64,000 nt of DNA from Xanthomonas sp. AM6. Its GTDB lineage: Bacteria > Pseudomonadota > Gammaproteobacteria > Xanthomonadales > Xanthomonadaceae. Each line of letters opens with the position of its first letter. The stretch's first letter is position 1. Positions 1-8,686 of this stretch are shown piece by piece. Both the position numbers and the translations under genes were made by a program. The notes beneath the pieces were generated by a model, which was not told where the DNA came from, searched no databases, and saw nothing but the letters and a program-made list of their open reading frames with translations. The stretch covers positions 4,180,501 to 4,244,500 of the forward strand of contig NZ_CP106869.1 of NCBI RefSeq assembly GCF_025665335.1, given 5' to 3'.

Positions 1-571
1 TTGCCCTCGGACAGGCTGTCGCCGACCTTGACCTTCAGTTCCTTGACCACGCCGGCCACCGACGACGGCACTTCCATCGTCGCCTTGTCCGATTCCAGGG
101 TGACCAGGCTCTGGTCCTTGGCGACGGTGTCGCCGACCGCGACCAGCACCTCGATCACCGGCACGTCGCTGTAGTCGCCGATATCCGGCACGCGCGCCTC
201 GACGATGCCGCCGCCGCTGCCGGCTGCGGCCGGCACCGGCTTGGTGCCCTGCTGCGCGGCCGGCGCCGGCTGGGCCGGTTCCTGCCTGGCCGGCGCGGGC
301 GTGGCCTTGGCCGGCGTCGGGGCGGGCGCGGCGGCGCCGGCACCGGCGCCCTCCTCGGCCACTTCGATCAGCGCCACCAGCTTGCCCTCGGACAGGCTGT
401 CGCCGACCTTGACCTTCAGTTCCTTGACCACGCCGGCGAACGGCGACGGCACTTCCATCGTCGCCTTGTCCGACTCCAGGGTGACCAGGCTCTGGTCCTT
501 CTTCACCGTGTCGCCGACCGCCACCAGCACTTCGATTACCGGGACGTCGCTGTAGTCACCGATATCGGGGA
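1..571. repeat. Direct repeat of the lipoyl-domain coding segment (1-190 and 382-571)
   Basis: Bases 1-190 and 382-571 align without gaps at an offset of 381 and differ at only a small number of positions, mostly around 58-70 and 119-140. The similarity includes synonymous sites, so it is more than protein conservation. It points to a recent internal duplication or ongoing gene conversion between the two lipoyl domains. Confidence 0.85.
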
Positions 572-596
572 CAAGTGCTTCCTTGATTTCGGCCAT
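1..596 (-). CDS. aceF: Pyruvate dehydrogenase E2 (dihydrolipoamide acetyltransferase), N-terminal part
   Basis: The gene starts at 596 and runs off the left edge, so about 198 N-terminal residues are visible. They form a lipoyl domain (residues about 3-75, lipoylation motif [12 protein letters not shown]), an Ala/Pro/Gln-rich flexible linker, and a second lipoyl domain with the motif [12 protein letters not shown]. In this family lipoyl-lysine arms shuttle acetyl groups from E1 to the E2 core for acetyl-CoA formation. Two tandem lipoyl domains favour E2 over the E3 subunit, which in Xanthomonas usually carries one. The catalytic core is outside the window, so the E2 assignment is an inference. 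The two domains are almost identical in DNA as well as protein. Confidence 0.8.
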   Translation of the reverse strand, partial: MAEIKEALVPDIGDYSDVPVIEVLVAVGDTVKKDQSLVTLESDKATMEVPSPFAGVVKELKVKVGDSLSEGKLVALIEVAEEGAGAGAAAPAPTPAKATPAPARQEPAQPAPAAQQGTKPVPAAAGSGGGIVEARVPDIGDYSDVPVIEVLVAVGDTVAKDQSLVTLESDKATMEVPSSVAGVVKELKVKVGDSLSEG

Positions 597-841
597 GCGG
601 GCAACTCCGGCAACTAATGAGGGGGAAACCCCTATTGTGGCGGCCCGCAGCCGCAGCGCCAACCTTTGCCGGGCAAAAAACCCGCAGCGGCCGGCCCGCG
701 AGGCCGCAAAGCCGCCTGCGCGCGGCGTTCGCGGCGGACAGTACGCCGGCGCACTGTCCGGCCGCCATCGCCGGGCCAGGCCGCGCAGCGCCTTCACGGA
801 CGGGCGCCTAGCATGCGCCGCACCCTGATCGGAGTGCCGCC

Positions 842-1600
842 ATGCGTGTGTTCGTGCTGCTGATGTCGCTGGCGATGCCGCTGGTCGCCTGGTTCGCGCA
901 GCGCGGCGCGTTCGGCCCGACCAATGGCGCGATCTCCGACCGCTACCCGACCCTGATCGTCGCCGCCGGCTATGCCTTCGCGATCTGGGGCCCGATCTTC
1001 CTGCTCGACCTGGCCTTCGGCCTGTGGCAGCTGTCGCCGCGGCGCCGCCGCAACGGCGTGCTGGCGCGGGTGCGGCTGCCGGCGGCGCTGGGCTTCGGCC
1101 TGACTGCGCTGTGGATGCCGGTATTCTCGCAGCAGCACTTCCTGCTGGCGCTGGCGGTGATCTGGGCGGCGCTGGCGTGCCTGGCGCTGGCCGCGCTGCG
1201 CCTGTCGCGCGATCCGCACGCCGAACCGGGGCAGGCGCCGTGGGCGTGGCTGCCGCTGTCGCTGCACGCCGGCTGGCTGTCGCTGGCGGCCTTCCTCAAC
1301 ACCGCGCAGGTGATCGTCGCCTATCGCTGGCTGTCCACCGCGCACATGCTGCCGTGGAGCCTGGTGCTGTTCGCGCTGGCCGCGGCGCTGTTGCTGGGGC
1401 TGAACCGGGCGATGCGCGGCAACCTCGCCTACGCCGCGGCGGCGCTGTGGGCGCTGGCCGCGGTCTACGTCAAGCAGGCCGGCAGCGATCTGGACGGTGC
1501 GCGCAGCGCGGCCTGGGTGGCGCTGGCGCTGGCCGCGGCGCTGCTGGCGCAGACGCTGTGGCTGCGGTTGCGTGCGCCGTCGCTGCGTGCGCCGCACTGA
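842..1600 (+). CDS. TspO/MBR-related multi-pass membrane protein
   Basis: A 252-residue, very hydrophobic protein with about seven predicted membrane segments. The N-terminal part has the pattern [20 protein letters not shown], typical of the long bacterial relatives of TspO (tryptophan-rich sensory protein). Classical TspO proteins are about 160 residues with five helices, so this is the extended form. The ligand is unknown; tetrapyrrole or sterol binding is known only for shorter members. Starts at ATG 842 and stands alone, convergent with the DNA glycosylase gene. Family placement is by motif only. Confidence 0.55.
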   Translation: MRVFVLLMSLAMPLVAWFAQRGAFGPTNGAISDRYPTLIVAAGYAFAIWGPIFLLDLAFGLWQLSPRRRRNGVLARVRLPAALGFGLTALWMPVFSQQHFLLALAVIWAALACLALAALRLSRDPHAEPGQAPWAWLPLSLHAGWLSLAAFLNTAQVIVAYRWLSTAHMLPWSLVLFALAAALLLGLNRAMRGNLAYAAAALWALAAVYVKQAGSDLDGARSAAWVALALAAALLAQTLWLRLRAPSLRAPH

Positions 1601-1606
1601 TCCGCG

Positions 1607-2146
1607 CTAGATCGGCGCCGACGGCGGCGTGAGCCAGGCCTGCAGCGGCGCCCACGCCTGCTGCAGCCGCGCCAGCGAGAACGCGGCGTTGGCCGGGCTG
1701 GTCGAGGGCAGCGCCAGCACCGCCAATGCCGGCGCGCGCGGCGCCAGTTGCGGCTGCACGAAGCGTGCGAACGCCTGCGCCGCGGCGGCGCCGTTGCAAG
1801 CGATCGCGCGCAACTGCGGCAGCTGCGCGATGCGCGCGGGCAAGGGATTGGGCACCTCGCTGCCGCGCACGATCGCCGCATCCAGGCTGCCGCTGCGCCG
1901 GCACCGGCCGATCACGTCCCACAGGCCCACGCCGCAGGCCTGCATCGCCTGCAACCGCGCCGGATAGTCCAGTTGCGGATCGAAGCCGCACAACGCGCCC
2001 AGCAGCGGCCACAGGCGGTTGCGCGGATGCGCGTAGTAGCGCGCGTGCTGCAGCGAGACCGCACCGGGCATCGAGCCGAGAATCAGCACGCGGCAATCGT
2101 CGCGAATCTGCGCGGGCAGGCCGTGCAGGACCGCTTGCGTCGTCAC
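1607..2146 (-). CDS. DNA-deoxyinosine / mismatch uracil-DNA glycosylase family protein
   Basis: A 179-residue protein of the uracil-DNA glycosylase superfamily. The N-terminal motif LILGSMPGAVSLQHARYYAH followed by PRNRLWP matches the water-activating loop of the hypoxanthine/TDG-like branch, and LPSTSPANA near the end matches the second conserved loop. The family excises hypoxanthine or mismatched uracil/thymine to begin base excision repair. The start codon is GTG at 2146; the length fits the family. Divergent from ompW with about 180 bp between. Confidence 0.75.
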   Translation of the reverse strand: MTTQAVLHGLPAQIRDDCRVLILGSMPGAVSLQHARYYAHPRNRLWPLLGALCGFDPQLDYPARLQAMQACGVGLWDVIGRCRRSGSLDAAIVRGSEVPNPLPARIAQLPQLRAIACNGAAAAQAFARFVQPQLAPRAPALAVLALPSTSPANAAFSLARLQQAWAPLQAWLTPPSAPI

Positions 2147-2327
2147 GTTGGACGCACGTGGATGAACATCGCCAAGTCTTAAAACCTCGTTATTTCAAGC
2201 GTCGAACGCTGGTGTCTGAACAGTGCCTGCATTCGCCCGGTCGGGGTCGGCGGCGATTCATCTTCCCATCGATACGGTGTGCGCGCCCACTCCTGTGGCC
2301 CCACAAGAAAAAGATGAGGAGATTCCC

Positions 2328-2963
2328 ATGCGGTCCATTCAAATGCTGAGCCTGGCTGTCGTTTCCGCTCTCGCGTTCGCGCCTGCCGCGTTTGCGCAGG
2401 ACGGCGCCGACACTGCATCCGGCAAGCGCTTTTCCGTCGTCGGCAGCGCGACCCTGCTCGACCCCCATTCCAAGCCGGCCAATGGCCTGGACATCGATGG
2501 CGGCCCGGCGCCGACCATCAGCGCCAGCTGGCTGATCAACGACAACTGGGCCATCGAGCTGTGGGGCGCGGCCGACAAGTTCAACCACCGCGTCAACGCC
2601 AGCGGCGTGGGCAAGGTCGGCACGGTCGAGCAGCAGCCGCTGGCGCTGAGCGGCCAGTACCACTTCGGCCAGGCGGACAACGTGTTCCGTCCGTTCGTCG
2701 GCGTCGGCTACTACGAGTCCAACTTCAGCAACGAGAAGATCGACGGCCTGTCGGCCAGCGGCCAGCACGTCGGCCTGGACACCGCCAAGGGCGCCATCGG
2801 CACCGTCGGCGTGGACATGAACATCAACTCGACCTGGTTCGCCCGTGCCGATGCGCGCTACATGCATTCGCGCCCGGAAGTGCAGGTCGCCGGCAGCGGC
2901 ACCGGCCAGGACCTGAAGCTGGATCCGTGGCTGGTCAGCTTCGGCGTCGGCGCGCGCTTCTAA
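2328..2963 (+). CDS. ompW: OmpW family outer-membrane protein
   Basis: A 211-residue protein with a Sec signal peptide ending AFAQD (cleavage near residue 23), then a body of alternating beta strands and a terminal phenylalanine (GVGARF), as expected for an eight-stranded outer-membrane barrel. The segments ISASWLINDNWAIELWGAA and FRPFVGVGYYESNFS are typical OmpW. Family members form small hydrophobic channels and often respond to stress or iron. The start at 2328 is chosen because a GAGGAG Shine-Dalgarno lies just before it and the signal peptide begins there; a longer reading frame upstream lacks both. A strong terminator follows. Confidence 0.85.
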   Translation: MRSIQMLSLAVVSALAFAPAAFAQDGADTASGKRFSVVGSATLLDPHSKPANGLDIDGGPAPTISASWLINDNWAIELWGAADKFNHRVNASGVGKVGTVEQQPLALSGQYHFGQADNVFRPFVGVGYYESNFSNEKIDGLSASGQHVGLDTAKGAIGTVGVDMNINSTWFARADARYMHSRPEVQVAGSGTGQDLKLDPWLVSFGVGARF

Positions 2964-2985
2964 GCACGCCTGCTCCGCGTCACAT

Positions 2986-3018
2986 GCAAACGGGCCCGAT
3001 CGGGCCCGTTTGCTTTTG
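2986..3018 (+). terminator. Rho-independent terminator after ompW
   Basis: A perfect palindrome occupies 2986-3013 (arms built around AAACGGGCCCGA) and is followed by TTTTG, 23 bases after the ompW stop. The run of A before the stem also lets it act on transcripts arriving from the minus-strand genes at 3040-6328, so it may be bidirectional. Confidence 0.85.
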
Positions 3019-3039
3019 TCGCATCCGCGCGCACGCCGC

Positions 3040-3603
3040 TCAGCGCGGCGAACGGTCGTAGCCGCGATAGCGGTCGAAATGGCGCACCCGGCGCCGCAGC
3101 AGCCACGCATACGCGCATGCGTAGCCGAGCAGCAAGGCGGCGGCCGCGAGCAGGCTGGCATGGCTCATCCAGCCGTGCGCCGGCCACGCCGCGCCGCCGC
3201 TCATGCTGCGCCAGCCCTGCACCAGGCCGGCGCCGATGCGCGCCACAACCAGCAGCGTCATCGCCAGCACCAGCCACAGGTTCGGCGTGTAGTACAGGCC
3301 CTGCGGCAGCGGTTCGAAGCGGCTCAGCCACAGGCCCAGCGCGCCCAGGGCCAGGCCGGCGACCCAGCCGATGCCGGCGTAGCTCGCCGCGTTGGGCCAC
3401 CAGTGCGCGGCGATCAGCGCGAAGCCCAGCAGCACGACGCTCGACGCCAGGGCCGACCAGAACTGCACGCCGGCCAGCCAGGCCCGCGCCTGGCGCCGCG
3501 AGGTGCCGTAGCGGAAACGTTGCAGCAGCGACAGCGGCAACAGCACCGCGGTGACCGCCAGTGCGATCACGATCGCCAGGGGGATGGCCAGCAGCAGCGG
3601 CAT
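3040..3603 (-). CDS. DUF1453 family membrane protein
   Basis: A 187-residue integral membrane protein with five or so hydrophobic helices. The central pattern, PQGLYYTPNLWLVLAMTLLV, is characteristic of the DUF1453 family seen in Xanthomonadaceae. Function unknown. The gene begins 13 bases after the metQ stop on the same strand, so it is probably co-transcribed with the methionine importer; whether it has a role in it is not shown. The C-terminal tail is basic and probably cytoplasmic. Confidence 0.65.
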   Translation of the reverse strand: MPLLLAIPLAIVIALAVTAVLLPLSLLQRFRYGTSRRQARAWLAGVQFWSALASSVVLLGFALIAAHWWPNAASYAGIGWVAGLALGALGLWLSRFEPLPQGLYYTPNLWLVLAMTLLVVARIGAGLVQGWRSMSGGAAWPAHGWMSHASLLAAAALLLGYACAYAWLLRRRVRHFDRYRGYDRSPR

Positions 3604-3616
3604 GCGTGCGCTCCGC

Positions 3617-4420
3617 TCAGAACGCCGGCAGCACCGCGCCCTGGTACTTGCGCTCGATGAAGGCCTTGACCTCCGGACTGGTCAGCGCCTTGGCCAGCTT
3701 CTGCACGCGCGGATCGTCCTTGTTGTCGGCGCGCGCGACCAGGAAGTTCACGTACGGCGAATCCTTGCTCTCGATCGCCAGCGCGTCGCGGGTGGGATTG
3801 AGCCCGGCGTCGAGCGCGTAGTTGGTGTTGATCAGCGCCAGGTCGACCTGGTCCAGCACCCGCGGCAGCATCGCCGAATCCAGCTCGCGGAACTTCAGCT
3901 GCTTCGGGTTGTCGACGATGTCGCGCTGGGTGGACAGCGCATTGCCCGGGTCCTTGAGCTTGATGACCCCGGCCTTGTCGAGCAGGATCAGCGCGCGGCT
4001 GTTGTTGCTCGGATCGTTGGGGATCACCACGTCGGCGCCCTGCGGCAGATCGGCCAGCGCCTTGATCCGGCGCGAATAGGCGCCGAACGGCTCGATGTGC
4101 ACGCCGATCACGGTGACCAGGCCGCTCTTGCGGTCGCGGTTGTAAGCGTCCAGGTAGGGCTCGGTCTGGAAGTAGTTCACGTCGATCTGCTTCTGCACCA
4201 CCTGGTCGTTGGGCTGCACGTAGTCGTTGAACACGCGCACCTCCAGGGTCACGCCCTGCTTGGCCAGCAGCGGCTTGACCACCTCCAGGATCTCCGCATG
4301 CGGCACCGCGGTGGCGGCGACGCTGAGCCGGCCGTTGTCGGCGCCGGGGCTGGACTTGCCACAGGCGGCCAGGGCCAGCACGGCGGTGGCGAGCAGCAGA
4401 CGAAGCGGAAGTTTGTTCAT
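3617..4420 (-). CDS. metQ: Methionine ABC transporter substrate-binding lipoprotein MetQ
   Basis: A 267-residue NlpA/MetQ lipoprotein. The lipobox LALAAC places the acylated cysteine at residue 20. The binding-protein core has the family pattern VPHAEILEVVKPLLAKQG, then NYFQTEPYLDAYN and the loop IPNDPSNNSRALILL. It captures D/L-methionine in the periplasm for MetNI. It is the third gene of the transporter set but lies 208 bp beyond metI, with a REP hairpin in the gap. Confidence 0.9.
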   Translation of the reverse strand: MNKLPLRLLLATAVLALAACGKSSPGADNGRLSVAATAVPHAEILEVVKPLLAKQGVTLEVRVFNDYVQPNDQVVQKQIDVNYFQTEPYLDAYNRDRKSGLVTVIGVHIEPFGAYSRRIKALADLPQGADVVIPNDPSNNSRALILLDKAGVIKLKDPGNALSTQRDIVDNPKQLKFRELDSAMLPRVLDQVDLALINTNYALDAGLNPTRDALAIESKDSPYVNFLVARADNKDDPRVQKLAKALTSPEVKAFIERKYQGAVLPAF

Positions 4421-4524
4421 GGGCGAAAAATCCGGAAACGTGGGGATGGGAATGGCGCGGGCGGCACTGCGAGCAAGCTAGCAGACCCGGCCGCGACGTG
4501 CGGCGAAGGCCCGCTCGGCTTTTT

Positions 4525-4590
4525 GTAGGAGCGGCTTCAGCCGCGACCGCTTCACCGATAGATCCCGGTCGCGGCTGAAGCCGCTCCTAC
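4525..4590. repeat. REP-like inverted repeat between metI and metQ
   Basis: Two 24-base arms, 4525-4548 (starting GTAGGAGCGGCTTCAGCC) and 4567-4590, are exact inverted copies around an 18-base loop. It is the best-preserved copy in the window of a repeat that recurs near 8.6, 11.0, 16.8, 27.4, 28.8 and 59.7 kb. In the metNI-metQ transcript it would fold into a very stable hairpin that could change the relative amounts of the two messages. Confidence 0.9.
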
Positions 4591-4628
4591 GGAAGACACA
4601 AGCGCGATCCAGGCAACCGCGATGCGGC

Positions 4629-5324
4629 TCAGCGCCGGCTGTAATGCGCGACCAGCCGATCACCGAGCATCTGCAGGCCTTGCACCAGCAACAGCAGCAC
4701 CACCACCGTGATCAGCGCCACGTCGGCGTGCGAGCGCTGGTAGCCGTCGCGGTAGGCCAGATCGCCCAGGCCGCCGGAGCCGATCGCGCCGCCCATCGCG
4801 GTGAAGCCGATCAAGGCGATGGTGGTCACCGTCGCGCCGGCGATCAGCCCCGGCCGCGCCTCGGGCAGCAGCACCCGGGTCACCAGCTGCCAGGTGGTCG
4901 CGCCCATCGCCAGGCTGGCCTCGACCACGCCGCGGTCCACTTCGCGCAGCGCCGTCTCCACCAGCCGCGCGTAGAACGGCGCCGCGCCCACCACCAGCGG
5001 CAGGATCGCGCCGCGCACGCCCAGCGAGGTGCCCATCGCCCATAGCGTCAGCGGGATCATCGCGATCATCAGGATGATGAAGGGCACCGAGCGCAGCACG
5101 TTGATCGCCAGCGCCAGCGCGCCGTACAGCAGCGGCCGCTGGTGGGTCTGGCGCGGCCCGGTCAGGAACAGCAGCACGCCCAGCGGCAGGCCGATCAGCA
5201 GGGTCAGCGGCAGCGCGCCGCCGAGCATCAGCAGCGTGTCCAGCGTGGCGTTGCCGATCTCGGCCCACTTGCCGGCGTCGAGATTGCGGAAGAAGCCGCC
5301 GGCGGCGGTCGCGAACGGGATCAT
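4629..5324 (-). CDS. metI: Methionine ABC transporter permease MetI
   Basis: A 231-residue inner-membrane permease with five predicted helices. It has the binding-protein-dependent transport (EAA-type) motif near [20 protein letters not shown], which contacts the MetN ATPase, and the family segment [19 protein letters not shown]. The start at ATG 5324 overlaps the metN stop by 4 bases (ATGA), so the two are translationally coupled. A longer open frame continues upstream to 5840 but only as a shadow of metN. Confidence 0.9.
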   Translation of the reverse strand: MIPFATAAGGFFRNLDAGKWAEIGNATLDTLLMLGGALPLTLLIGLPLGVLLFLTGPRQTHQRPLLYGALALAINVLRSVPFIILMIAMIPLTLWAMGTSLGVRGAILPLVVGAAPFYARLVETALREVDRGVVEASLAMGATTWQLVTRVLLPEARPGLIAGATVTTIALIGFTAMGGAIGSGGLGDLAYRDGYQRSHADVALITVVVLLLLVQGLQMLGDRLVAHYSRR

Positions 5325-6328
5325 CGGCGCAATTCCTGCACGTGCACGCCGGCGGCGACGAACGCGGCCTGCGCCGCATCCAGGTCGCCGCCGACCAGGG
5401 CCACGGTCAGCTGGCCGTAGGGGGTGTCCTTGATCCGGTCGATGCGCCCGGACAGGATGTTGTAGTCCACCGCGGTCTCGCGCGCGATGCGCCCGAGCAG
5501 CGGCGCGTAGGTGTCGCCGCCGACGAAGGTCAGGCGCAGGATGCGCCCGGCCACCGCGCCGAAATCGCGGTGCAGTTCGCCCTCGTCGACGTGCTCGGCC
5601 TCGGACACGAAGCGGCGCGTGGTCGGATGCCGCGGGTGCAGGAACACCTCGGTGACCGGGCCGCTCTCGACCAGGTGCCCGGCGTCGAGCACCGCCACGC
5701 GGTCGCAGACGCGGCGGATCACGTCCATCTCGTGGGTGATCAGCACGATGGTCAGGCCCAGCTCGCGGTTGATCTGCGCCAGCAGGCTCAGCACCGAAGC
5801 GGTGGTCTGCGGATCCAGCGCACTGGTGGCTTCGTCGCACAGCAGGATCTGCGGCCCGGTGGCCAGCGCGCGGGCGATGCCGACGCGCTGCTTCTGCCCG
5901 CCGGACAGCTGCGCCGGATACTTGCCGGCGTGCTCGGCCAGGCCGACCCGGGCCAGCAGTTCGGCCACCCGCGCGTCGATCTGCGCGCGCGGCGTGCCGG
6001 CCAGTTCCAGCGGGAAGGCGACGTTGCCGGCGACGCTGCGCGAGGACAGCAGGTTGAAGTGCTGGAAGATCATGCCGATGCGCCGGCGCAGCGTGCGCAG
6101 GCCGGCGCGGTCAAGCGCGGTGACGTCCTCGCCGTCGATCAGCAGGCGCCCGCCGCTGGGCTCCTCGAGCCGGTTGATCAGGCGGATCAGGGTCGATTTG
6201 CCGGCGCCGGAATGGCCGATGATGCCGAACACCTCGCCGGCGCGGATCTCCAGGTCGAGCGGATGCAGCGCCACGACCGCTTGGCCGGCGACGGAGTAGG
6301 ACTTGTGCAGGTGCTCGAACTGGATCAA
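5321..6328 (-). CDS. metN: Methionine ABC transporter ATP-binding protein MetN
   Basis: ATPase of the methionine importer, about 335 residues. Walker [10 protein letters not shown] (Lys about 44), signature LSGGQ (about 141-145), Walker B ILLCDE (about 161-166), and a C-terminal NIL domain (about 260-335), which in E. coli MetN binds methionine and inhibits transport from inside. I chose the TTG at 6328 because the product then begins with the family N-terminus [11 protein letters not shown]; an in-frame TTG at 6361 would add 11 unlikely residues. First gene of metN-metI-metQ. No clear SAM riboswitch or MetJ box was seen upstream. Confidence 0.88.
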   Translation of the reverse strand: MIQFEHLHKSYSVAGQAVVALHPLDLEIRAGEVFGIIGHSGAGKSTLIRLINRLEEPSGGRLLIDGEDVTALDRAGLRTLRRRIGMIFQHFNLLSSRSVAGNVAFPLELAGTPRAQIDARVAELLARVGLAEHAGKYPAQLSGGQKQRVGIARALATGPQILLCDEATSALDPQTTASVLSLLAQINRELGLTIVLITHEMDVIRRVCDRVAVLDAGHLVESGPVTEVFLHPRHPTTRRFVSEAEHVDEGELHRDFGAVAGRILRLTFVGGDTYAPLLGRIARETAVDYNILSGRIDRIKDTPYGQLTVALVGGDLDAAQAAFVAAGVHVQELRR

Positions 6329-6429
6329 CGCGCGGGGACCGGCAGCGGAAGGGGGGCGCAAAGCCTAGCAGGCCAAGGTTGCGCGCGTTATTCCATTCGA
6401 TTCTAACGCCTGCGCGCAGGGCCGCCCGG

Positions 6430-7326
6430 CTAGGGGTGCGCCTGCGGCGGCGGACGCACGGTGGCGCGCACGCGCTCGCGGTGCAGCAGGTACAGCCCGC
6501 TGGCGACGATGATCGCCGCGCCCAGCCAGGTCCAGGCATCGGGCAGCTTGCGCCACAGCAGCCAGTCCCACGGGATCACCCAGATCAGGCCGCTGTACTC
6601 CAGCGGCGCGATCAGCGAGGCGTCGCCGCGGCGGAACGCCTGGGTCAGCGCCACCTGCCCCAGCGCGCCGGCCAGGCCGAGCGTGGCGATCCAGCCGGCA
6701 TCGGCCAGCCGCAGCGGAACCCAGCCCGGCAGCGCCAGCGCGCCGGCGCCCAGCGCCATGATCAGCAGGAACCAGACCACCAGCGACTGCGGCGTGTCGG
6801 TGCGCGCCAACAGGCTGACCAGCACCGCCGCGACCGCATAGGCCGCCGCCGCCAGCAGCACCATCAGCCCCGGCAGCGAGACGAAGCCGCCCACGCCCGG
6901 GCGCAGCACCACCAGCACCCCGACCAGGCCCAGGCCGATCGCCGCCCAGCGCCGCGGGCCGACATGTTCGCCCAGCAGCGGCACCGACAGCGCTGCCACC
7001 AGCAGCGGCGCGACGAAGTAGATCGTGTACGCCGTGGACAGCGGCAGGCTGCGCAGCGCCCAGGCGAAGCAGCCGATCATCGCGATGCCGAGCGCGCCGC
7101 GCAGCAGGTGCAGGCCCCAGCGCACCGGCAGGATCGAACGCGGGCCGGCGGTGGCCAGCACCCACAGCAGCACGAACGGCAGCGAGGCGCCGCCGCGCAG
7201 CGTGGCGACCTGCAGCGCCGGGTAGTGCGCGGTCAGCATCTTCATCGCCGCATCCATCAGCGCGAAGCAGGCGACCGCCGCGACCATCCAGGCGGCGGCC
7301 GCGGTGTTGGAACGTGAAGTGGGCAT
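6430..7326 (-). CDS. EamA/DMT-family transporter (RhaT/RarD-like)
   Basis: A 298-residue protein with about ten hydrophobic helices in two homologous halves, the layout of EamA drug/metabolite transporters. Recognisable pieces are LRGALGIAMIGCFAWALRSL and STAYTIYFVAPL in the first repeat and QAFRRGDASLIAPLEYSGLI in the second. Members export amino acids or other small metabolites; the substrate here cannot be predicted. ATG at 7326. It is divergent from yajQ, with about 107 bp between. Confidence 0.75.
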   Translation of the reverse strand: MPTSRSNTAAAAWMVAAVACFALMDAAMKMLTAHYPALQVATLRGGASLPFVLLWVLATAGPRSILPVRWGLHLLRGALGIAMIGCFAWALRSLPLSTAYTIYFVAPLLVAALSVPLLGEHVGPRRWAAIGLGLVGVLVVLRPGVGGFVSLPGLMVLLAAAAYAVAAVLVSLLARTDTPQSLVVWFLLIMALGAGALALPGWVPLRLADAGWIATLGLAGALGQVALTQAFRRGDASLIAPLEYSGLIWVIPWDWLLWRKLPDAWTWLGAAIIVASGLYLLHRERVRATVRPPPQAHP

Positions 7327-7433
7327 CGGCGGATTATCGCTGCGATCGGCGACCGCGCCCAGCGACGCCGGCGCAGCTGCAGCGGCGTTGCGTCCGGATC
7401 GGTAGGATATGCGGTCTTTCCCGAGGAACCGCC

Positions 7434-7916
7434 ATGCCTTCCTTCGACGTCGTCTCCGAAATCGACAAGCACGAACTGACCAACGCCATCGACCAGGCGA
7501 ACCGCGAGCTGTCGACCCGCTTCGATTTCAAGGGCGTGGAGGCCCGCTTCGCCCTCGACGACCAGGTCATCGAGCAGTCCGCGCCCAGCGACTTCCAGGT
7601 CAAGCAGATGACCGACATCCTGCGCGCGCGGCTGATCGCGCGCGGCATCGACGTGCGCTGCCTGGAGTTCGGCGACGTGGAAACCAACCTGGCCGGCGCG
7701 CGGCAGAAGGTCACGGTCAAGCAGGGCATCGAGCAGAAGCTGGCCAAGAAGATCGTCGCCGCGATCAAGGACGCCAAGCTCAAGGTGGAAGCGCAGATCA
7801 ATGGCGACAAGCTGCGCATCAGCGGCAAGAAGCGCGACGACCTGCAGGACGTGATGGCGCTGCTGAAGAAGAGCGATTTCGAGTTGCCGCTGCAGTTCGA
7901 GAATTTCCGCGACTGA
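7434..7916 (+). CDS. yajQ: YajQ family nucleotide (c-di-GMP) binding protein
   Basis: A 160-residue cytoplasmic protein matching the YajQ/UPF0234 family along its length: it opens MPSFDVVSEIDKHELTNAID, has STRFDFKGVEA, and ends PLQFENFRD. The family folds as two ferredoxin-like halves that bind nucleotides; a YajQ protein of X. campestris has been reported to bind cyclic di-GMP and affect virulence gene expression, so the same role is plausible here. ATG at 7434 has GAGGA seven bases upstream. An open frame starting at 7314 is an upstream extension without family support. Confidence 0.9.
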   Translation: MPSFDVVSEIDKHELTNAIDQANRELSTRFDFKGVEARFALDDQVIEQSAPSDFQVKQMTDILRARLIARGIDVRCLEFGDVETNLAGARQKVTVKQGIEQKLAKKIVAAIKDAKLKVEAQINGDKLRISGKKRDDLQDVMALLKKSDFELPLQFENFRD

Positions 7917-7986
7917 GCCGTGCGCGGCGGCATGGCCGCCGCCTGTGTCGCCCGCCTGCCTTCCGCCCGCGCCCACTGGAACCGCC

Positions 7987-8535
7987 TTGAACGACCTGGA
8001 CCCGAACGCCGACCCGATCGCCGCGACCCGCCTGTGGCTGGAACGCGCGGTGATCGGCCTGAACCTGTGCCCGTTCGCCAAGGCGGTGCACGTCAAGCAG
8101 CAGATCCGCTACGTGCTCAGCGACGCGACCACGCCCGAGGCGCTGCTGGAGGAACTGGGCGAGGAACTGCTGTTGCTGCGCGACACCTCGGCCGAGCAGA
8201 TCGACACGACGTTGATCGTGCACCCGCAGGTGCTGGGCGATTTCCTGGACTACAACGATTTCCTCGACAACGCCGACGCCGCGGTGGAAGCGCTGGACCT
8301 GCACGGCATCCTGCAGGTGGCCAGCTTCCATCCGCACTACCAGTTCGCCGGCACCGCGCCGGAGGACATCGGCAACTACACCAACCGCGCGCCCTTCCCC
8401 ACCCTGCACCTGCTGCGCGAGGACAGCGTGGAACGCGCCGTGGCCGCGTTCCCGGACGCGGACGTGATCGTGGAGCGCAATCTGCAGACGCTGGAAAAAC
8501 TCGGCCTGGATGGCTGGAAACAGCTGTTCGCGTGA
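7987..8535 (+). CDS. DUF1415 family protein
   Basis: A protein of about 182 residues matching DUF1415, with the segments WLERAVIGLNLCPFAKA, the acidic middle LLVHPQ-like region and PHYQFAGTAPEDIGNYTNRA. Function unknown; conserved cysteine and histidines suggest a metal or catalytic site but this is not established. The start is uncertain: TTG at 7987 gives the family-like N-terminus, and an in-frame GTG at 7945 would add 14 residues. It lies 70 bp after yajQ and may be co-transcribed. A REP element follows. Confidence 0.7.
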   Translation: MNDLDPNADPIAATRLWLERAVIGLNLCPFAKAVHVKQQIRYVLSDATTPEALLEELGEELLLLRDTSAEQIDTTLIVHPQVLGDFLDYNDFLDNADAAVEALDLHGILQVASFHPHYQFAGTAPEDIGNYTNRAPFPTLHLLREDSVERAVAAFPDADVIVERNLQTLEKLGLDGWKQLFA

Positions 8536-8567
8536 CGCGCGGCGAATCCCAGGATTCCGGTATCCCT

Positions 8568-8633
8568 GTAGGAGCGGCTTCAGCCGCGACCGGCATTACC
8601 GGTAACGCCGGTCGCGGCTGAAGCCGCTCCTGC
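8568..8633. repeat. REP-like inverted repeat after the DUF1415 gene
   Basis: Inverted arms 8568-8592 and 8609-8633 with the family core GGAGCGGCTTCAGCCGCGAC and a short loop that is itself palindromic (ATTACCGGTAA). One arm ends CTCCTGC instead of CTCCTAC. It sits between genes facing each other and could serve as a transcript end for both. Confidence 0.85.
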
Positions 8634-8686
8634 GACGCTACCGCGCACCAGCGTTTTCCGAGTCCCCGGTCCCGAACCCCGGCTCC

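Noticed and set aside
4525-4590. Transposon terminal inverted repeats
   Set aside because: The arms are only 18 bases apart and repeat at many gene ends; no transposase lies between any pair.
4629-5840. A metN-metI fusion suggested by one long minus-strand frame
   Set aside because: The upstream part is out of frame with metN and has no MetN sequence; metI starts at 5324 with a 4-base overlap.
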